Below, piece by piece: positions 18,003 to 27,982 of a DNA stretch of 64,000 bases. Source of the DNA: Lutibacter sp. (GTDB lineage: Bacteria > Bacteroidota > Bacteroidia > Flavobacteriales > Flavobacteriaceae); the NCBI RefSeq assembly GCF_030692605.1, contig NZ_JAUYUD010000085.1:62001-126000 (forward strand), read 5' to 3'. The notes under the pieces are model-generated. The model did not search any database, was not told where the DNA came from, and saw only the letters and a list, made by a program, of their open reading frames with translations. Positions within the stretch are counted from its first letter, which is position 1; each line of letters starts with the position of its first letter. The position numbers and the translations under genes are program-made.

Positions 18003-19118
18003 TTAAATAATAGTTGATTGTCCCAAGTCAATATTGTGTTTATTGTAAAAAGTATTGTCATTATCTAAAACAAAATCTCTTATAAAGTTTCCAACACTTG
18101 AAGTAGAAAAATGATTAATTTCGTTTAAATCTGGAGTGCAAATATTTAATTCAATAGATTTTTCAACTGCATTTTTTATTGTTTCTGCTTCATAAAATAG
18201 TCCAAAGTGGTCCAAAAGCATTGCGGCTGATAGTACTGCTGCCAATGGATTTGCAATATTTTTTCCTTTTGCTTGCCGATACGAGCCATGTATAGGTTCA
18301 AAAAGTGCCGATTTATTTCCTATTGAAGCAGAAGCCAATAAGCCTATAGATCCTGAAATTACACTGGCCTCATCTGATAAAATATCACCAAACATATTTT
18401 CAGTTAAAATAACATCAAACTGTTTTGGATTCAAAATTAATTGCATTGCAGCATTGTCTACATATAAAAAATCCAATTTTACGGTTGGATACAATTTTTT
18501 AATTTCTTGTACTCGTTTTCTCCATAATCTAGATGTTTCCAAAACATTTGCTTTGTCTACAAGGGTTAATTTTTTTCTTCTATTTTTTGCTGCAGCAAAA
18601 GCCATATGTGTAATTCTATCTATTTCTGCACTGGTATATGTACAAGTATCTGTTGCCGAATTTCCGTCTTCACTTAGTGTTTTTTCTCCAAAATAAATGC
18701 CTCCGGTAAGCTCTCTATAAATTATAAAATCGACTCCTTTAATCACTTTTTCCTTTAAATTTGATTTATGAATTAAAGGGGTATACGTAGTAATAGGTCT
18801 AATATTAGCAAATAAATCTAATTCTTTTCTCAGTTTTAATAGACCCTGCTCAGGTCTAATTTTGGAATTTGGATTGTTATCAAATTTTGGATCTCCTATT
18901 GCTCCAAACAACACGGCATCTGCTTTTTTACATATTTCAAGTGTTTTTTCGGGTAGTGGGTCTCCATAAGTGTCTATTGCAATACCCCCTACTAATTCGG
19001 TTTGATATAAAAATGTATGGTCGTATTTTTCAGCTATAGCATTTAACACTTTCAATGCTTGTTGAATAACCTCTGGACCAATTCCGTCTCCAGCCAAAAC
19101 AGCTATGTTTAGTTTCAT
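18003..19118 (-). CDS. leuB: 3-isopropylmalate dehydrogenase
   Basis: NAD-dependent oxidative decarboxylase of leucine synthesis, 371 aa. The N-terminal AVLAGDGIGPEV, the metal-binding region NMFGDILSDEAS and LFEPIHGSYRQAKGKNIANP are all present. It lies 77 bases downstream of leuA on the same strand, but a hairpin followed by a T run sits in that gap. leuB may therefore be transcribed partly by read-through or from its own promoter. leuC and leuD are absent from the surroundings. Confidence 0.96.
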   Translation of the reverse strand: MKLNIAVLAGDGIGPEVIQQALKVLNAIAEKYDHTFLYQTELVGGIAIDTYGDPLPEKTLEICKKADAVLFGAIGDPKFDNNPNSKIRPEQGLLKLRKELDLFANIRPITTYTPLIHKSNLKEKVIKGVDFIIYRELTGGIYFGEKTLSEDGNSATDTCTYTSAEIDRITHMAFAAAKNRRKKLTLVDKANVLETSRLWRKRVQEIKKLYPTVKLDFLYVDNAAMQLILNPKQFDVILTENMFGDILSDEASVISGSIGLLASASIGNKSALFEPIHGSYRQAKGKNIANPLAAVLSAAMLLDHFGLFYEAETIKNAVEKSIELNICTPDLNEINHFSTSSVGNFIRDFVLDNDNTFYNKHNIDLGQSTII

Positions 19119-19131
19119 AGAAAATAGATTT

Positions 19132-19160
19132 AAAAAAAAGTAACCAAAATTATGGTTACT
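19132..19160 (-). terminator. hairpin with T run between leuA and leuB
   Basis: In the direction of transcription: AGTAACC, an 8-base loop, GGTTACT, then a run of T directly before the leuB leader. It looks like an intrinsic terminator that would lower leuB relative to leuA. The stem of 7 bp is modest, so partial read-through is expected. Confidence 0.6.
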
Positions 19161-19195
19161 CTAAATTATGAAATATTTTTTGTTTTTAAATAAAC

Positions 19196-20371
19196 TTAAA
19201 CAGCAATTTTAGATTTGTTAATATGGTTAAGTTCCATTAAATGATTTAAATCCACATCATTTACCTCTTTATGTCTATCAGCAAATTTTAAAAATTGAGG
19301 ATACAAATCGTCTAATTCTATTTTTGTAAGGTTATAACCAATGTTTTTAGCTCTATAAGCCAAGGCAGCTCTACCACTTCGGGCAGTTAATACAATAGAG
19401 GATTCGGTTACGCCAACATCTGCGGGGTTAATAATTTCGTAGGTTTCTCTATTTTTAATTACACCGTCTTGATGAATACCAGAGCTATGCGCAAAAGCAT
19501 TTTCTCCAACAATAGCTTTATTTGGTTGTACTACCATACCCATACTTTGTTGCACTAATTGACTAGTGCTATACAATAATTTAGTGTTAATTCGGGTGTC
19601 TAAATTTAAGTAAGGATGCTGTTTTAAAATCATAACAACTTCTTCTAACGAAGTATTTCCGGCCCTTTCTCCAATACCATTAATCGTACATTCAATTTGA
19701 CGAGCTCCATTTTGTACACCAGCAATTGCGTTGGCCGTAGCCAAACCTAAATCGTTATGGCAATGGCATGAAAGAATCACGTTTTCTATTCCCTTTACAT
19801 TTTCTTTTAGGTATTTTATTTTAGCACCATATTCATTGGGTAAGCAATAGCCGGTTGTATCAGGAATATTTAACACTGTAGCTCCTGATTTTATAACTTG
19901 CTCACAAACTTTAGCTAAAAATTCATTAGAAGTTCTTCCTGCATCTTCGGCATAAAACTCAACATCTTCTACATATTTTTTAGCATAGGCAACGGCTTCT
20001 TTTGCACGTTCAATAATTTTAGCTTGAGTGGAATTAAATTTATATTTTATATGAGAATCAGATGTACCTATTCCTGTGTGGATGCGTGGACTTTTAGCAT
20101 ATTTTAAAGATTCTACAGCAACATCAATATCTTTTTTGTTTGCTCTTGTTAACCCACAAACTATGGCGTTTTTAACTACTTTGGATATTTCAACTACAGA
20201 AATAAAATCACCTGGACTCGATATCGGAAACCCAGCTTCAATTACGTCAACTCCTAATTTATCTAGTTGCTTAGCTATAATTATTTTTTGATTAGTATTT
20301 AATTTGCAGCCAGGGACTTGCTCCCCATCTCTCAAGGTTGTGTCAAAAATTAATACTCTATTTTTACTCAT
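19196..20371 (-). CDS. leuA: 2-isopropylmalate synthase, short form
   Basis: Condenses 2-oxoisovalerate with acetyl-CoA, the committed step to leucine. The TIM-barrel signature [13 protein letters not shown] is at residues 9-21, the metal-binding [14 protein letters not shown] is in the middle, and [10 protein letters not shown] follows. At 391 aa it lacks the C-terminal regulatory domain of the 520-aa enzymes, so classical leucine feedback through that domain should be absent. Citramalate or homocitrate synthase are alternatives that the motifs do not exclude; adjacency to leuB favours LeuA. Confidence 0.88.
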   Translation of the reverse strand: MSKNRVLIFDTTLRDGEQVPGCKLNTNQKIIIAKQLDKLGVDVIEAGFPISSPGDFISVVEISKVVKNAIVCGLTRANKKDIDVAVESLKYAKSPRIHTGIGTSDSHIKYKFNSTQAKIIERAKEAVAYAKKYVEDVEFYAEDAGRTSNEFLAKVCEQVIKSGATVLNIPDTTGYCLPNEYGAKIKYLKENVKGIENVILSCHCHNDLGLATANAIAGVQNGARQIECTINGIGERAGNTSLEEVVMILKQHPYLNLDTRINTKLLYSTSQLVQQSMGMVVQPNKAIVGENAFAHSSGIHQDGVIKNRETYEIINPADVGVTESSIVLTARSGRAALAYRAKNIGYNLTKIELDDLYPQFLKFADRHKEVNDVDLNHLMELNHINKSKIAV

Positions 20372-20401
20372 TTTTAATTTTTTTTATCACTTTTGAATGT
20401 T

Positions 20402-20409
20402 CAAAAATA
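20402..20409 (-). promoter_or_regulatory. Bacteroidetes -7 promoter element (TATTTTTG) for leuA
   Basis: Minus-strand TATTTTTG, exact TAnnTTTG match, 31 bases upstream of the leuA ATG. No -33 match at the expected distance. Confidence 0.4.
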
Positions 20410-20521
20410 GAAGTATAGTATTTTTACATACATTAGTAGTTAGATTAGATTACAGTACTCAAGTAATTCAACAACTATTTAAAATGCACAAAATCAATAC
20501 AATAAAAATAATATTGTTACA

Positions 20522-22069
20522 ATGGCTATAGATCAAAAAGATTCACTTTTCACCTTAGTTAAGGCACTTACGAAATCTGAAAAAAGACAATTTAAGCTAT
20601 ATGTAGGAAGATTGGGTGGGAATACCGATGCTAATTTTATGGCTTTATTTAATTTATTGGACAAAGTAGAGGAATATGACGATGACTTAATTGTTAAAAA
20701 AACCAATATAAAAAAACAACAAATTTCAAATACAAAGGCTCATTTATATAAACAAATATTGGTGAGTTTACGGTTTAACCCTGTGCATCACAATGTAAGA
20801 GCCCAAATTAGGGAGCAATTTGATTTTGCTGCTATTTTATATAATAAAGGTTTGTACAACCAAAGTTTGAAGATTTTAGATAGAGCAAAAGAATTGGCAT
20901 TAAACAATGGCGAAAATAACTTGGCATATGAAATTGTTGAATTTGAAAAGGTGATTGAGTCGCAATACATTACAAGAAGTATGAGCAACCGAGCCGATGA
21001 ACTTGCTGTTCAAGCAAAAAAATTAAGCTTAAAAAATGTTCAAATAAGTAAATTATCCAATTTATCATTGCAATTATATAGTTTACTGTTAAAAGAGGGG
21101 TATGCTAAAAATGATACTGATGCTCAAAGGGTTAGGCTGTATTTTGAAAAAAAATTGCCAAAAATAAAATTGGATGAAATGGGTTTTCGAGAAAAATTGT
21201 TTTTGTACAAAGCCTATTTGTGGTATAGTTTTATAACACAAGATTTTGTTTCGAGCTATAAATATTCTCAAAAATGGGTAGATTTATTTGAAAATAATCC
21301 AGATATGAAAATTCAGAATCCTGTTTTTTATTTAAAAGGAGTTAATTATTTACTGGAATCACTTTATTTAATAAAATACAAAACAAGGTTCAATCAAACT
21401 TTAGAAAAGCTGCGGTATGATATTTTAAATGAAAACGTTGCCATAAATGAAAACACAAGTACATTAGCTTTTTTATACGTAAATCAAAATAAACTTAACT
21501 TATATTTTTTAGAAGGAAATTTTACGCTTGGGTTAACCTATGTTGAAACATTAGTAAAAGACATAAAATTACATGAAACGAGTATAGATGCACATCATAT
21601 TATGGTTTTTTATTATAAAATAGCTTGTATGTATTTTGGTGCTGGTAAAAATGAAGAATGTATTTTTTATTTAGATAAAATAATTAATAATAAAGATTTA
21701 AAAATGAGAGAGGATTTATTGTGTTTTTCTCGCGTTTTAAATTTGGTAGCACATTATGATGCTGGTTTAGATTATAATATAGAAGTTATTATTATTTCAA
21801 CATATAAGTTTTTATTGAAAATGAACGATTTGCATCAAGTGCAGCGTAAAATGATTTCATTCTTAAAAAATTTAAGTGAGGTTTATCCACAAGATATTAA
21901 AAAGGCTTTTATAAAATTACATCAAGAATTGAGTGAATTTGAAAACCACCCATACGAAAGAAGATCTTTTTTATATCTAGATATTTTGTCATGGTTAGAA
22001 AGTAAAATTCAAAATAAAACTGTCGAAAAAATTGTACAAGACAAAGCGAAATTGTTAGTGAAACATTAA
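20522..22069 (+). CDS. unrecognised 515-aa helical protein
   Basis: Function unknown; I recognise no catalytic motif. The N-terminus is ALTKSEKRQFKLYVGRLGG, and the rest is rich in Leu, Tyr, Lys and Asn with a helix-turn-helix periodicity resembling TPR-like solenoids (for example QSLKILDRAKELALNNGENN near 120). No signal peptide or membrane segment, so it is probably cytoplasmic. Divergent from leuA with 150 bases between starts, and followed by the ilv leader. The branched-chain amino acid context on both sides may be coincidental. Confidence 0.6.
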   Translation: MAIDQKDSLFTLVKALTKSEKRQFKLYVGRLGGNTDANFMALFNLLDKVEEYDDDLIVKKTNIKKQQISNTKAHLYKQILVSLRFNPVHHNVRAQIREQFDFAAILYNKGLYNQSLKILDRAKELALNNGENNLAYEIVEFEKVIESQYITRSMSNRADELAVQAKKLSLKNVQISKLSNLSLQLYSLLLKEGYAKNDTDAQRVRLYFEKKLPKIKLDEMGFREKLFLYKAYLWYSFITQDFVSSYKYSQKWVDLFENNPDMKIQNPVFYLKGVNYLLESLYLIKYKTRFNQTLEKLRYDILNENVAINENTSTLAFLYVNQNKLNLYFLEGNFTLGLTYVETLVKDIKLHETSIDAHHIMVFYYKIACMYFGAGKNEECIFYLDKIINNKDLKMREDLLCFSRVLNLVAHYDAGLDYNIEVIIISTYKFLLKMNDLHQVQRKMISFLKNLSEVYPQDIKKAFIKLHQELSEFENHPYERRSFLYLDILSWLESKIQNKTVEKIVQDKAKLLVKH

Positions 22070-22124
22070 TTTTAAGTTTAATTGGTGATTTATTAAATTT
22101 TATTTTTAATATTTGCTTTTCAAT

Positions 22125-22187
22125 ATGAAACTAAAAAACAACATCATTTCTATTTTAAACGTCGTAATTATTTTACGGTATAGATAG
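22125..22187 (+). CDS. ilv leader peptide (attenuation)
   Basis: A 20-codon ORF, ATG 22125 to TAG 22187. Ten of the 20 residues are branched-chain: five Ile, three Leu, two Val, with a dense run NVVIIL (22158-22175). It lies 272 bases upstream of ilvD, with a strong terminator 23 bases after its stop codon. A near-consensus -7 element AATATTTG sits just before it. Ribosome stalling on the Val/Ile codons when those amino acids are short would control the ilv operon. Confidence 0.8.
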   Translation: MKLKNNIISILNVVIILRYR

Positions 22188-22250
22188 GAACGTTTGTATA
22201 TTTAAAAAATAAAAAAAACCTTCCTAATACTATTTTAGGAAGGTTTTTTT
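22157..22250 (+). promoter_or_regulatory. ilv transcription attenuator: protector, antiterminator and terminator
   Basis: Three exclusive pairings can be read. Protector: AAACGT (22157-22162, on the Asn-Val codons) with ACGTTT (22190-22195). Antiterminator: TAGGAA (22185-22190) with TTCCTA (22221-22226). Terminator: ACCTTCCTAA with TTAGGAAGGT, followed by seven T (22211-22250). A ribosome stalled on the Val/Ile codons would break the protector, freeing TAGGAA to capture the left terminator arm and allow read-through into ilvD. This is the E. coli-type logic, inferred here from base pairing. Confidence 0.78.
22211..22250 (+). terminator. attenuator terminator of the ilv operon
   Basis: Long stem: A-rich arm plus CCTTCCTAA pairing with TTAGGAAGG plus a T7 tail, loop of about 6-7 bases. 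It is far from the previous gene (about 140 bases after its stop) and directly after the leader peptide. Confidence 0.88.
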
Positions 22251-22459
22251 ATGGTGTTATCATTGTAAAAAATAAAACTGTAACTATCTTGTTTGTAGAT
22301 AAATAAGTTCGATATAGAGGTATTGACTGTTGTAAAAGAAATGAACATAAACCATTTAATAGAAATGACTCAATTAAATTTGTGCCCTATTGTAAAAAAG
22401 TAACAAAAAACAGATTGTTTTAAAAATAATTTAAAATAATTTAAAAAGTACTAAATTAA
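22251..22459. other. untranslated leader between attenuator and ilvD
   Basis: About 210 AT-rich bases. A 20-codon ORF at 22341-22403 was seen but has no branched-chain bias and no hairpin context. Otherwise nothing recognisable; probably the operon's long 5' leader. Confidence 0.4.
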
Positions 22460-24142
22460 ATGCAACTAAATAAATATAGCAAAAGAGTAACCCAAGATCC
22501 AACCCAACCTGCTGCACAAGCTATGTTATATGGTGTTGGTTTATCTGAAGAAGATTTAAAAAATCCTCAAATTGGTATTGCAAGTACAGGTTACGATGGT
22601 AATCCGTGCAATATGCATTTGAATAAATTAGCCTCTCAAATTAAAGAGGAAGTTAATAAACTTAACCAAGTTGGTCTAATATTTAATACTATAGGTGTTA
22701 GCGATGGAATTTCTATGGGAACATCTGGAATGAACTATTCTTTACCTTCTCGGGATATTATAGCCGATTCTATGGAGGTTGTAATGAATGCTCAAAGTTA
22801 TGATGGCATGATTGCAATTGTTGGTTGCGATAAAAATATGCCAGGTTCTATAATAGCAATGCTTCGCTTAAACCGTCCATCTTTAATGGTTTATGGGGGA
22901 ACCATAGCTTCTGGAAGGTATAAGGGCCAAAAATTAAATATTGTTTCGGCTTTTGAAGCATTAGGACAAAAATTATCTGGAGCAATTTCCGAAGAGGATT
23001 ATAAAGAAATTATAAAAAATGCGATACCAGGAGCTGGTGCTTGTGGAGGAATGTATACTGCAAATACGATGGCTTCATCTATTGAAGCAATGGGATTTGC
23101 CTTGCCGTATAATTCTTCAATTCCGGCAGAAAATCCTTTTAAAGAATTAGAAAGTGAGCGCATCGCCGCAGCAATTAAAAACTTATTAGAACTCGATTTA
23201 AAACCATTAGACATTATCACAAAAAAATCGTTAGAAAACGCAGTGACTTTGGTAAACGCTTTAGGTGGTTCTACCAATGCAGTATTGCATTATTTAGCCA
23301 TTGCGTATGCAGCAGGTATCGAATTCACGTTGGAAGATTTTCAACGTGTTAGTGATAGAACACCGTTAATTGCTGATCTAAAACCAAGTGGTGAATATTT
23401 AATGGAAGATGTTCATGGTGTTGGAGGAACACCAGCAGTTATGAAATACTTATTAGAAAAAGGATACCTGTATGGCGATTGTATGACTGTCACTGGTAAA
23501 ACCCTTGCTGAAAATTTGGCCAATGTAAAACCTTTAAGTTTTGAAGAAGATCAACAAGTAATTCATCCAACTGAAAAAGCGTTGAAGGCTTCAGGAAATA
23601 TTCAAATTTTGTATGGGAATCTGGCAACTGAAGGTGCTGTTGCCAAAATTAGCGGTAATGAAGGGAATTTATTTAAAGGGAAAGCAGTTGTTTTTGATGG
23701 AGAAGACCAAGCGAATGCAGGAATTGGAGCTGGTAAAGTTTCTAAAGGAGATATAGTTGTAATTAGATATGTAGGCCCAAAAGGTGGACCAGGAATGCCT
23801 GAAATGCTAAAACCTACTTCAATGATTATGGGAGCTGGGTTGGGGAAATCTGTTGCATTAATCACCGATGGACGTTTTTCTGGAGGAACTCACGGATTCG
23901 TAGTTGGTCATATAACTCCCGAAGCTCAAAATGGGGGCGCAATAGCATTGATCTATAATGATGATATTATTGAAATTGATGCGCTTAAAAGAACAATTAA
24001 TGTCCTTATTTCTGATGAAGAACTTGAAAGGAGAAAAGCGCTATGGACAGCACCAGAATTGAAACATAAGAAAGGAATATTATATAAATATGCAAAAACT
24101 GTTGCATCGGCTTCTGAAGGTTGTGTAACTGATAAATATTAA
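22460..24142 (+). CDS. ilvD: dihydroxy-acid dehydratase
   Basis: Fe-S enzyme dehydrating dihydroxyisovalerate and dihydroxymethylvalerate, the third common step to Val and Ile. 560 aa. The cluster cysteines are in [19 protein letters not shown] and [12 protein letters not shown], and the late [14 protein letters not shown] is also characteristic. First structural gene after the attenuator; 4 bases before ilvB. Confidence 0.97.
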   Translation: MQLNKYSKRVTQDPTQPAAQAMLYGVGLSEEDLKNPQIGIASTGYDGNPCNMHLNKLASQIKEEVNKLNQVGLIFNTIGVSDGISMGTSGMNYSLPSRDIIADSMEVVMNAQSYDGMIAIVGCDKNMPGSIIAMLRLNRPSLMVYGGTIASGRYKGQKLNIVSAFEALGQKLSGAISEEDYKEIIKNAIPGAGACGGMYTANTMASSIEAMGFALPYNSSIPAENPFKELESERIAAAIKNLLELDLKPLDIITKKSLENAVTLVNALGGSTNAVLHYLAIAYAAGIEFTLEDFQRVSDRTPLIADLKPSGEYLMEDVHGVGGTPAVMKYLLEKGYLYGDCMTVTGKTLAENLANVKPLSFEEDQQVIHPTEKALKASGNIQILYGNLATEGAVAKISGNEGNLFKGKAVVFDGEDQANAGIGAGKVSKGDIVVIRYVGPKGGPGMPEMLKPTSMIMGAGLGKSVALITDGRFSGGTHGFVVGHITPEAQNGGAIALIYNDDIIEIDALKRTINVLISDEELERRKALWTAPELKHKKGILYKYAKTVASASEGCVTDKY

Positions 24143-24146
24143 ATTT

Positions 24147-25880
24147 ATGGAAACATTAAAAAGAGAAGTTGAAAAAGAAATAGCTGAAAAATCGATAAGA
24201 ATTACGGGTGCCGAAGCCGTTATAAAATGTTTATTAGCAGAAGGTGTTAATTTGGCCTATGGGTATCCAGGAGGTGCAATTATGCCAGTGTACGATGAAA
24301 TATACAAATATCAAGATCAATTTCACCACGTATTAACACGTCACGAACAAGGAGCAATACACGCTGCACAAGGATTTGCAAGGGTATCTGGAAAAGTTGG
24401 GATGGTTTTTGCAACATCGGGTCCAGGTGCAACCAACTTGGTTACAGGTATTGCTGATGCTCAAATAGATTCTACACCGTTGGTTTGTATTACTGGCCAA
24501 GTTGGATCGCATTTATTGGGCTCTGACGCTTTTCAAGAAACAGATATTATAGGTATTTCAACTCCAGTTACTAAATGGAACTATCAAATAACTAAGGCTA
24601 GTGAAATACCTGAAATAATTGCGAAAGCATTTTATATTGCAAAATCTGGTCGTCCAGGCCCGGTTTTAATTGATATTACCAAAGATGCACAGTTTGGTGA
24701 ATTGGATTTTTTATATAAAAAATGTGAAAAAGTAAGAAGTTATAGAGCGGTTCCAATATTAAATATAGATAAGGTTAAAGAAGCGGCTGCATTAATTAAT
24801 AGTGCTAAAAAACCATTTATTGTTTGGGGACAAGGTGTTATTCTTGGCAAGGCAGAGCAAGAGTTTAAAAAATTTATTGAAAAAACGAATATTCCTTCTG
24901 CTTGTACGGGTTTAGGCCTTTCCGCTTTAGAAACAGCACATCCATTACACGTTGGTATGGTTGGTATGCACGGAAATTATGCGCCAAACGTTTTAACCAA
25001 TTCTTGTGATGTTTTAATTGCTATTGGAATGCGTTTTGATGATCGAGTTACTGGGAATTTAGCAACCTATGCAAAACAAGCCAAAGTGATACACTTTGAT
25101 ATTGATCCTGCAGAAGTTGATAAAAATGTAAAGACTGATATTGCTGTTATAGCTGATGTTAAAGAATCTTTAGCTGAAATTATGCAGTTTGTAAATAAAG
25201 CTGATCATAAAGAATGGATGCAAGAATTTAATAAATTATATGATGTTGAACTTAAAGCTGTAATTAATGATCAGTTAAATCCTACAAAAGAAGGATTAAC
25301 AATGGGTGAAGTTATTAGTGGAATAAACAAAGAAACCAATGGCGATGCTATTATGGTTTCAGATGTTGGTCAGCATCAAATGTTTGCTTGGCGCTATGCT
25401 AATTTTAAAAAAACAAGAAGTAATGTAACTTCAGGAGGTTTAGGAACTATGGGATTTGCATTACCAGCAGCTATTGGTGCGAAAATGGGAGCGCCAGAAC
25501 GTGAGGTTGTTGCAATTATTGGGGATGGAGGTTATCAAATGACTTGTAACGAGTTGGGTACTATTCTTCAAACAAAGGCAGCAGTTAAAATTGTAGTGTT
25601 AAATAATAGTTATTTAGGAATGGTTCGCCAATGGCAAGAATTATTTTTTGACAAGCGATATGCCTCCACAGAAATGGTAAGTCCAAATTTTGTGAAGCTT
25701 GCAGAAGCGTATGATATTGAAGCGGTTAGAGTTTCAAAACGTGAAGATTTAGCAGGAGCCATAAAAACAATGATTGCATCTAAAGAAGCATTTTTTTTAG
25801 AAGTGGTTATAGAACAAGAAGATAATGTATTTCCAATGATACCAACAGGAGCAAGTGTTTCAGATATAAGATTAAGTTAA
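24147..25880 (+). CDS. ilvB: acetolactate synthase, large (catalytic) subunit
   Basis: ThDP-dependent condensation of pyruvate with pyruvate or 2-oxobutyrate, the first common step. 577 aa. The N-terminal GYPGGAIMPVYDEI with the following RHEQGAIHAAQGFAR contains the catalytic Glu region; the ThDP/Mg motif is GDGGYQMTCNELGTI, followed by NNSYLGMVRQWQ. Two bases separate it from ilvN, which encodes its regulatory partner. Confidence 0.97.
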   Translation: METLKREVEKEIAEKSIRITGAEAVIKCLLAEGVNLAYGYPGGAIMPVYDEIYKYQDQFHHVLTRHEQGAIHAAQGFARVSGKVGMVFATSGPGATNLVTGIADAQIDSTPLVCITGQVGSHLLGSDAFQETDIIGISTPVTKWNYQITKASEIPEIIAKAFYIAKSGRPGPVLIDITKDAQFGELDFLYKKCEKVRSYRAVPILNIDKVKEAAALINSAKKPFIVWGQGVILGKAEQEFKKFIEKTNIPSACTGLGLSALETAHPLHVGMVGMHGNYAPNVLTNSCDVLIAIGMRFDDRVTGNLATYAKQAKVIHFDIDPAEVDKNVKTDIAVIADVKESLAEIMQFVNKADHKEWMQEFNKLYDVELKAVINDQLNPTKEGLTMGEVISGINKETNGDAIMVSDVGQHQMFAWRYANFKKTRSNVTSGGLGTMGFALPAAIGAKMGAPEREVVAIIGDGGYQMTCNELGTILQTKAAVKIVVLNNSYLGMVRQWQELFFDKRYASTEMVSPNFVKLAEAYDIEAVRVSKREDLAGAIKTMIASKEAFFLEVVIEQEDNVFPMIPTGASVSDIRLS

Positions 25881-25882
25881 TT

Positions 25883-26404
25883 ATGGAAGAAAATAAAAAT
25901 TTTACAATTTCGGTATATACCGAAAATAATATAGGAATATTAAATCGGCTTTCAGCAATATTTTTAAAACGTCATATCAATATTGAAAGTATGACAGTTT
26001 CTAAATCTGAAATAGATCGCGTTCACAGGTTTACATTTGTAGTAATTGTGCCAGAAACGCTTATTAGAAAAGTTGTTCTTCAATTAGAAAAACAAATTGA
26101 AGTGATTGGTGCTTTTTATCATACTGAAGATGAAATTATTTATCATGAAACGGCCTTATTTAAAATTTCTTCGGAACACTTGTATGATGAACAAATTCAA
26201 GATAAAATGAAATTTAGAAGAGCACATATTATTTCAATAAATGAACGTTGGTTTGTTATTGAAGCAAGTGGTTTAAAAGAAGATATTGATAGGATGTATG
26301 ATAAATTAAAGCCTTATGGGTTGTTGCAATTTGTGCGTTCAGGACGTATTGCAATTACAAAACCTAAAATGGCAATATCAGAATTATTAGCAGAAATTAA
26401 TTAA
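25883..26404 (+). CDS. ilvN: acetolactate synthase, small (regulatory) subunit
   Basis: Binds the IlvB subunit and confers valine feedback inhibition. 173 aa: an N-terminal ACT domain (FTISVYTENNIGILNRLSAI, residues 7-26, with the HINIES turn) followed by a C-terminal domain ending near residue 170. The length matches the IlvH/IlvN type with a full C-terminal domain. A 99-base gap follows before ilvC. Confidence 0.95.
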   Translation: MEENKNFTISVYTENNIGILNRLSAIFLKRHINIESMTVSKSEIDRVHRFTFVVIVPETLIRKVVLQLEKQIEVIGAFYHTEDEIIYHETALFKISSEHLYDEQIQDKMKFRRAHIISINERWFVIEASGLKEDIDRMYDKLKPYGLLQFVRSGRIAITKPKMAISELLAEIN

Positions 26405-26503
26405 GCCCCCTTTACCCCCGAAGTGGGAATAGGAGTTTATTAAAAACATATAAAAATTAGCTTAAAAAATAAAGACTTAAAACTTAAAACTAAAGACATA
26501 AAA

Positions 26504-27976
26504 ATGGCAAATTATTTTAACTCACTTCCACTACGTTTACAATTAGAGCAATTAGGACAATGTGAATTTATGGACAGCTCTGAATTTGGTGAAGGTGTAT
26601 CAGCTTTAAAAGGAAAAAAAATTGTAATTATCGGTTGTGGAGCTCAAGGGTTAAACCAAGGTTTAAATATGAGAGATTCAGGATTGGATATTTCTTATAC
26701 TTTAAGACCAAATGCAATTTCTGAAAAAAGACAATCGTTTTTAAATGCTTCTGATAACAAATTTAAAGTTGGTACGTATGAAGAAATGATTCCAACGGCT
26801 GATTTATTAATCAACTTAACGCCAGACAAGCAGCATACAAGTGTGGTAACTGAAGTAATGCCTTTAATGAAAAAAGGATCAACACTTTCGTATTCTCATG
26901 GTTTTAATATTGTTGAAGAAGGAATGCAGGTTAGAAAAGATATCACTGTAATTATGGTGGCGCCAAAGTCACCTGGTTCAGAAGTAAGAGAAGAATATAA
27001 AAGAGGATTTGGTGTGCCAACATTAATTGCAGTTCATCCTGAAAATGATCCTGAAGGAAAAGGTTGGGACTATGCAAAAGCATATGCAGTTGCAACAGGT
27101 GGACATACTGCAGGAGTGTTAAAATCATCATTTGTTGCTGAAGTAAAATCTGATTTAATGGGTGAACAAACAATTCTTTGTGGATTGTTGCAAACAGGTT
27201 CTATCTTATGTTTCGATAAAATGGTTGCTGAAGGTGTGGATGCTGGCTATGCTTCAAAATTAATTCAGTACGGTTGGGAAACCATTACTGAAGCGTTGAA
27301 ATATGGAGGAATTACCAATATGATGGACAGATTGTCTAATCCTGCTAAAATTGCTGCTTTCAATACATCTGAAGAATTAAAAGAAATTATGCGTCCGCTT
27401 TTTCAAAAGCATATGGATGATATTATGTCTGGACATTTTTCTAAAACAATGATGGAAGACTGGGCAAATGATGATATTAACTTATTAACATGGAGAGCTG
27501 CAACTGGCGAAACTGCGTTTGAAAAAACGCCTGCCGCTGATGTTAAAATTTCAGAACAAGAATATTTTGATAACGGAGTTTTAATGGTAGCAATGGTAAA
27601 AGCGGGTGTTGAATTGGCTTTTGAAACAATGACCGAAGCGGGTATTATTGAAGAATCTGCTTATTATGAATCTTTACATGAAACTCCATTAATTGCAAAT
27701 ACAATTGCTCGAAAAAAATTATTCGAAATGAACCGTGTAATTTCTGATACTGCAGAATATGGATGTTACTTATTTGACCATGCTTGTAAACCATTAATTG
27801 CTGATTACGTTAAAAAAGCGCCGAGCAATTTAGTTGGAAGACCATTTAATGATGGATCAAACGGAGTTGATAATAAAGAGTTAATTGAAGTGAATTCAGT
27901 AATTAGAAATCATCCAATTGAAGATATTGGTGCGTATTTACGTGAGTCTATGACTGCAATGACTAAAATAGTATAG
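26504..27976 (+). CDS. ilvC: ketol-acid reductoisomerase, class II (long form)
   Basis: NADPH-dependent isomeroreduction of acetolactate or acetohydroxybutyrate. 490 aa, the long form with a duplicated knotted domain as in E. coli. The Rossmann motif is [17 protein letters not shown] near residue 45, and [17 protein letters not shown] is the next conserved block. The 99-base gap from ilvN contains a small C-rich/G-rich stem candidate (CCCCCGAAGTGGG) and A-rich repeats but no clear terminator. It leads by 6 bases into ilvA. Confidence 0.97.
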   Translation: MANYFNSLPLRLQLEQLGQCEFMDSSEFGEGVSALKGKKIVIIGCGAQGLNQGLNMRDSGLDISYTLRPNAISEKRQSFLNASDNKFKVGTYEEMIPTADLLINLTPDKQHTSVVTEVMPLMKKGSTLSYSHGFNIVEEGMQVRKDITVIMVAPKSPGSEVREEYKRGFGVPTLIAVHPENDPEGKGWDYAKAYAVATGGHTAGVLKSSFVAEVKSDLMGEQTILCGLLQTGSILCFDKMVAEGVDAGYASKLIQYGWETITEALKYGGITNMMDRLSNPAKIAAFNTSEELKEIMRPLFQKHMDDIMSGHFSKTMMEDWANDDINLLTWRAATGETAFEKTPAADVKISEQEYFDNGVLMVAMVKAGVELAFETMTEAGIIEESAYYESLHETPLIANTIARKKLFEMNRVISDTAEYGCYLFDHACKPLIADYVKKAPSNLVGRPFNDGSNGVDNKELIEVNSVIRNHPIEDIGAYLRESMTAMTKIV

Positions 27977-27982
27977 ATTTTT

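Noticed and set aside
20372-20521. Possible leader peptide for leuA (minus-strand short ORF MYVKILYFYF)
   Set aside because: Few branched-chain codons, no terminator or alternative hairpin before leuA.
22341-22403. Second 20-codon ORF in the ilv leader
   Set aside because: No bias toward Ile/Leu/Val beyond background and no associated hairpin.
26405-26503. Terminator or attenuator between ilvN and ilvC
   Set aside because: Only a weak CCCCC/GGG pairing without a T run; ilvC is more likely part of the same transcript.
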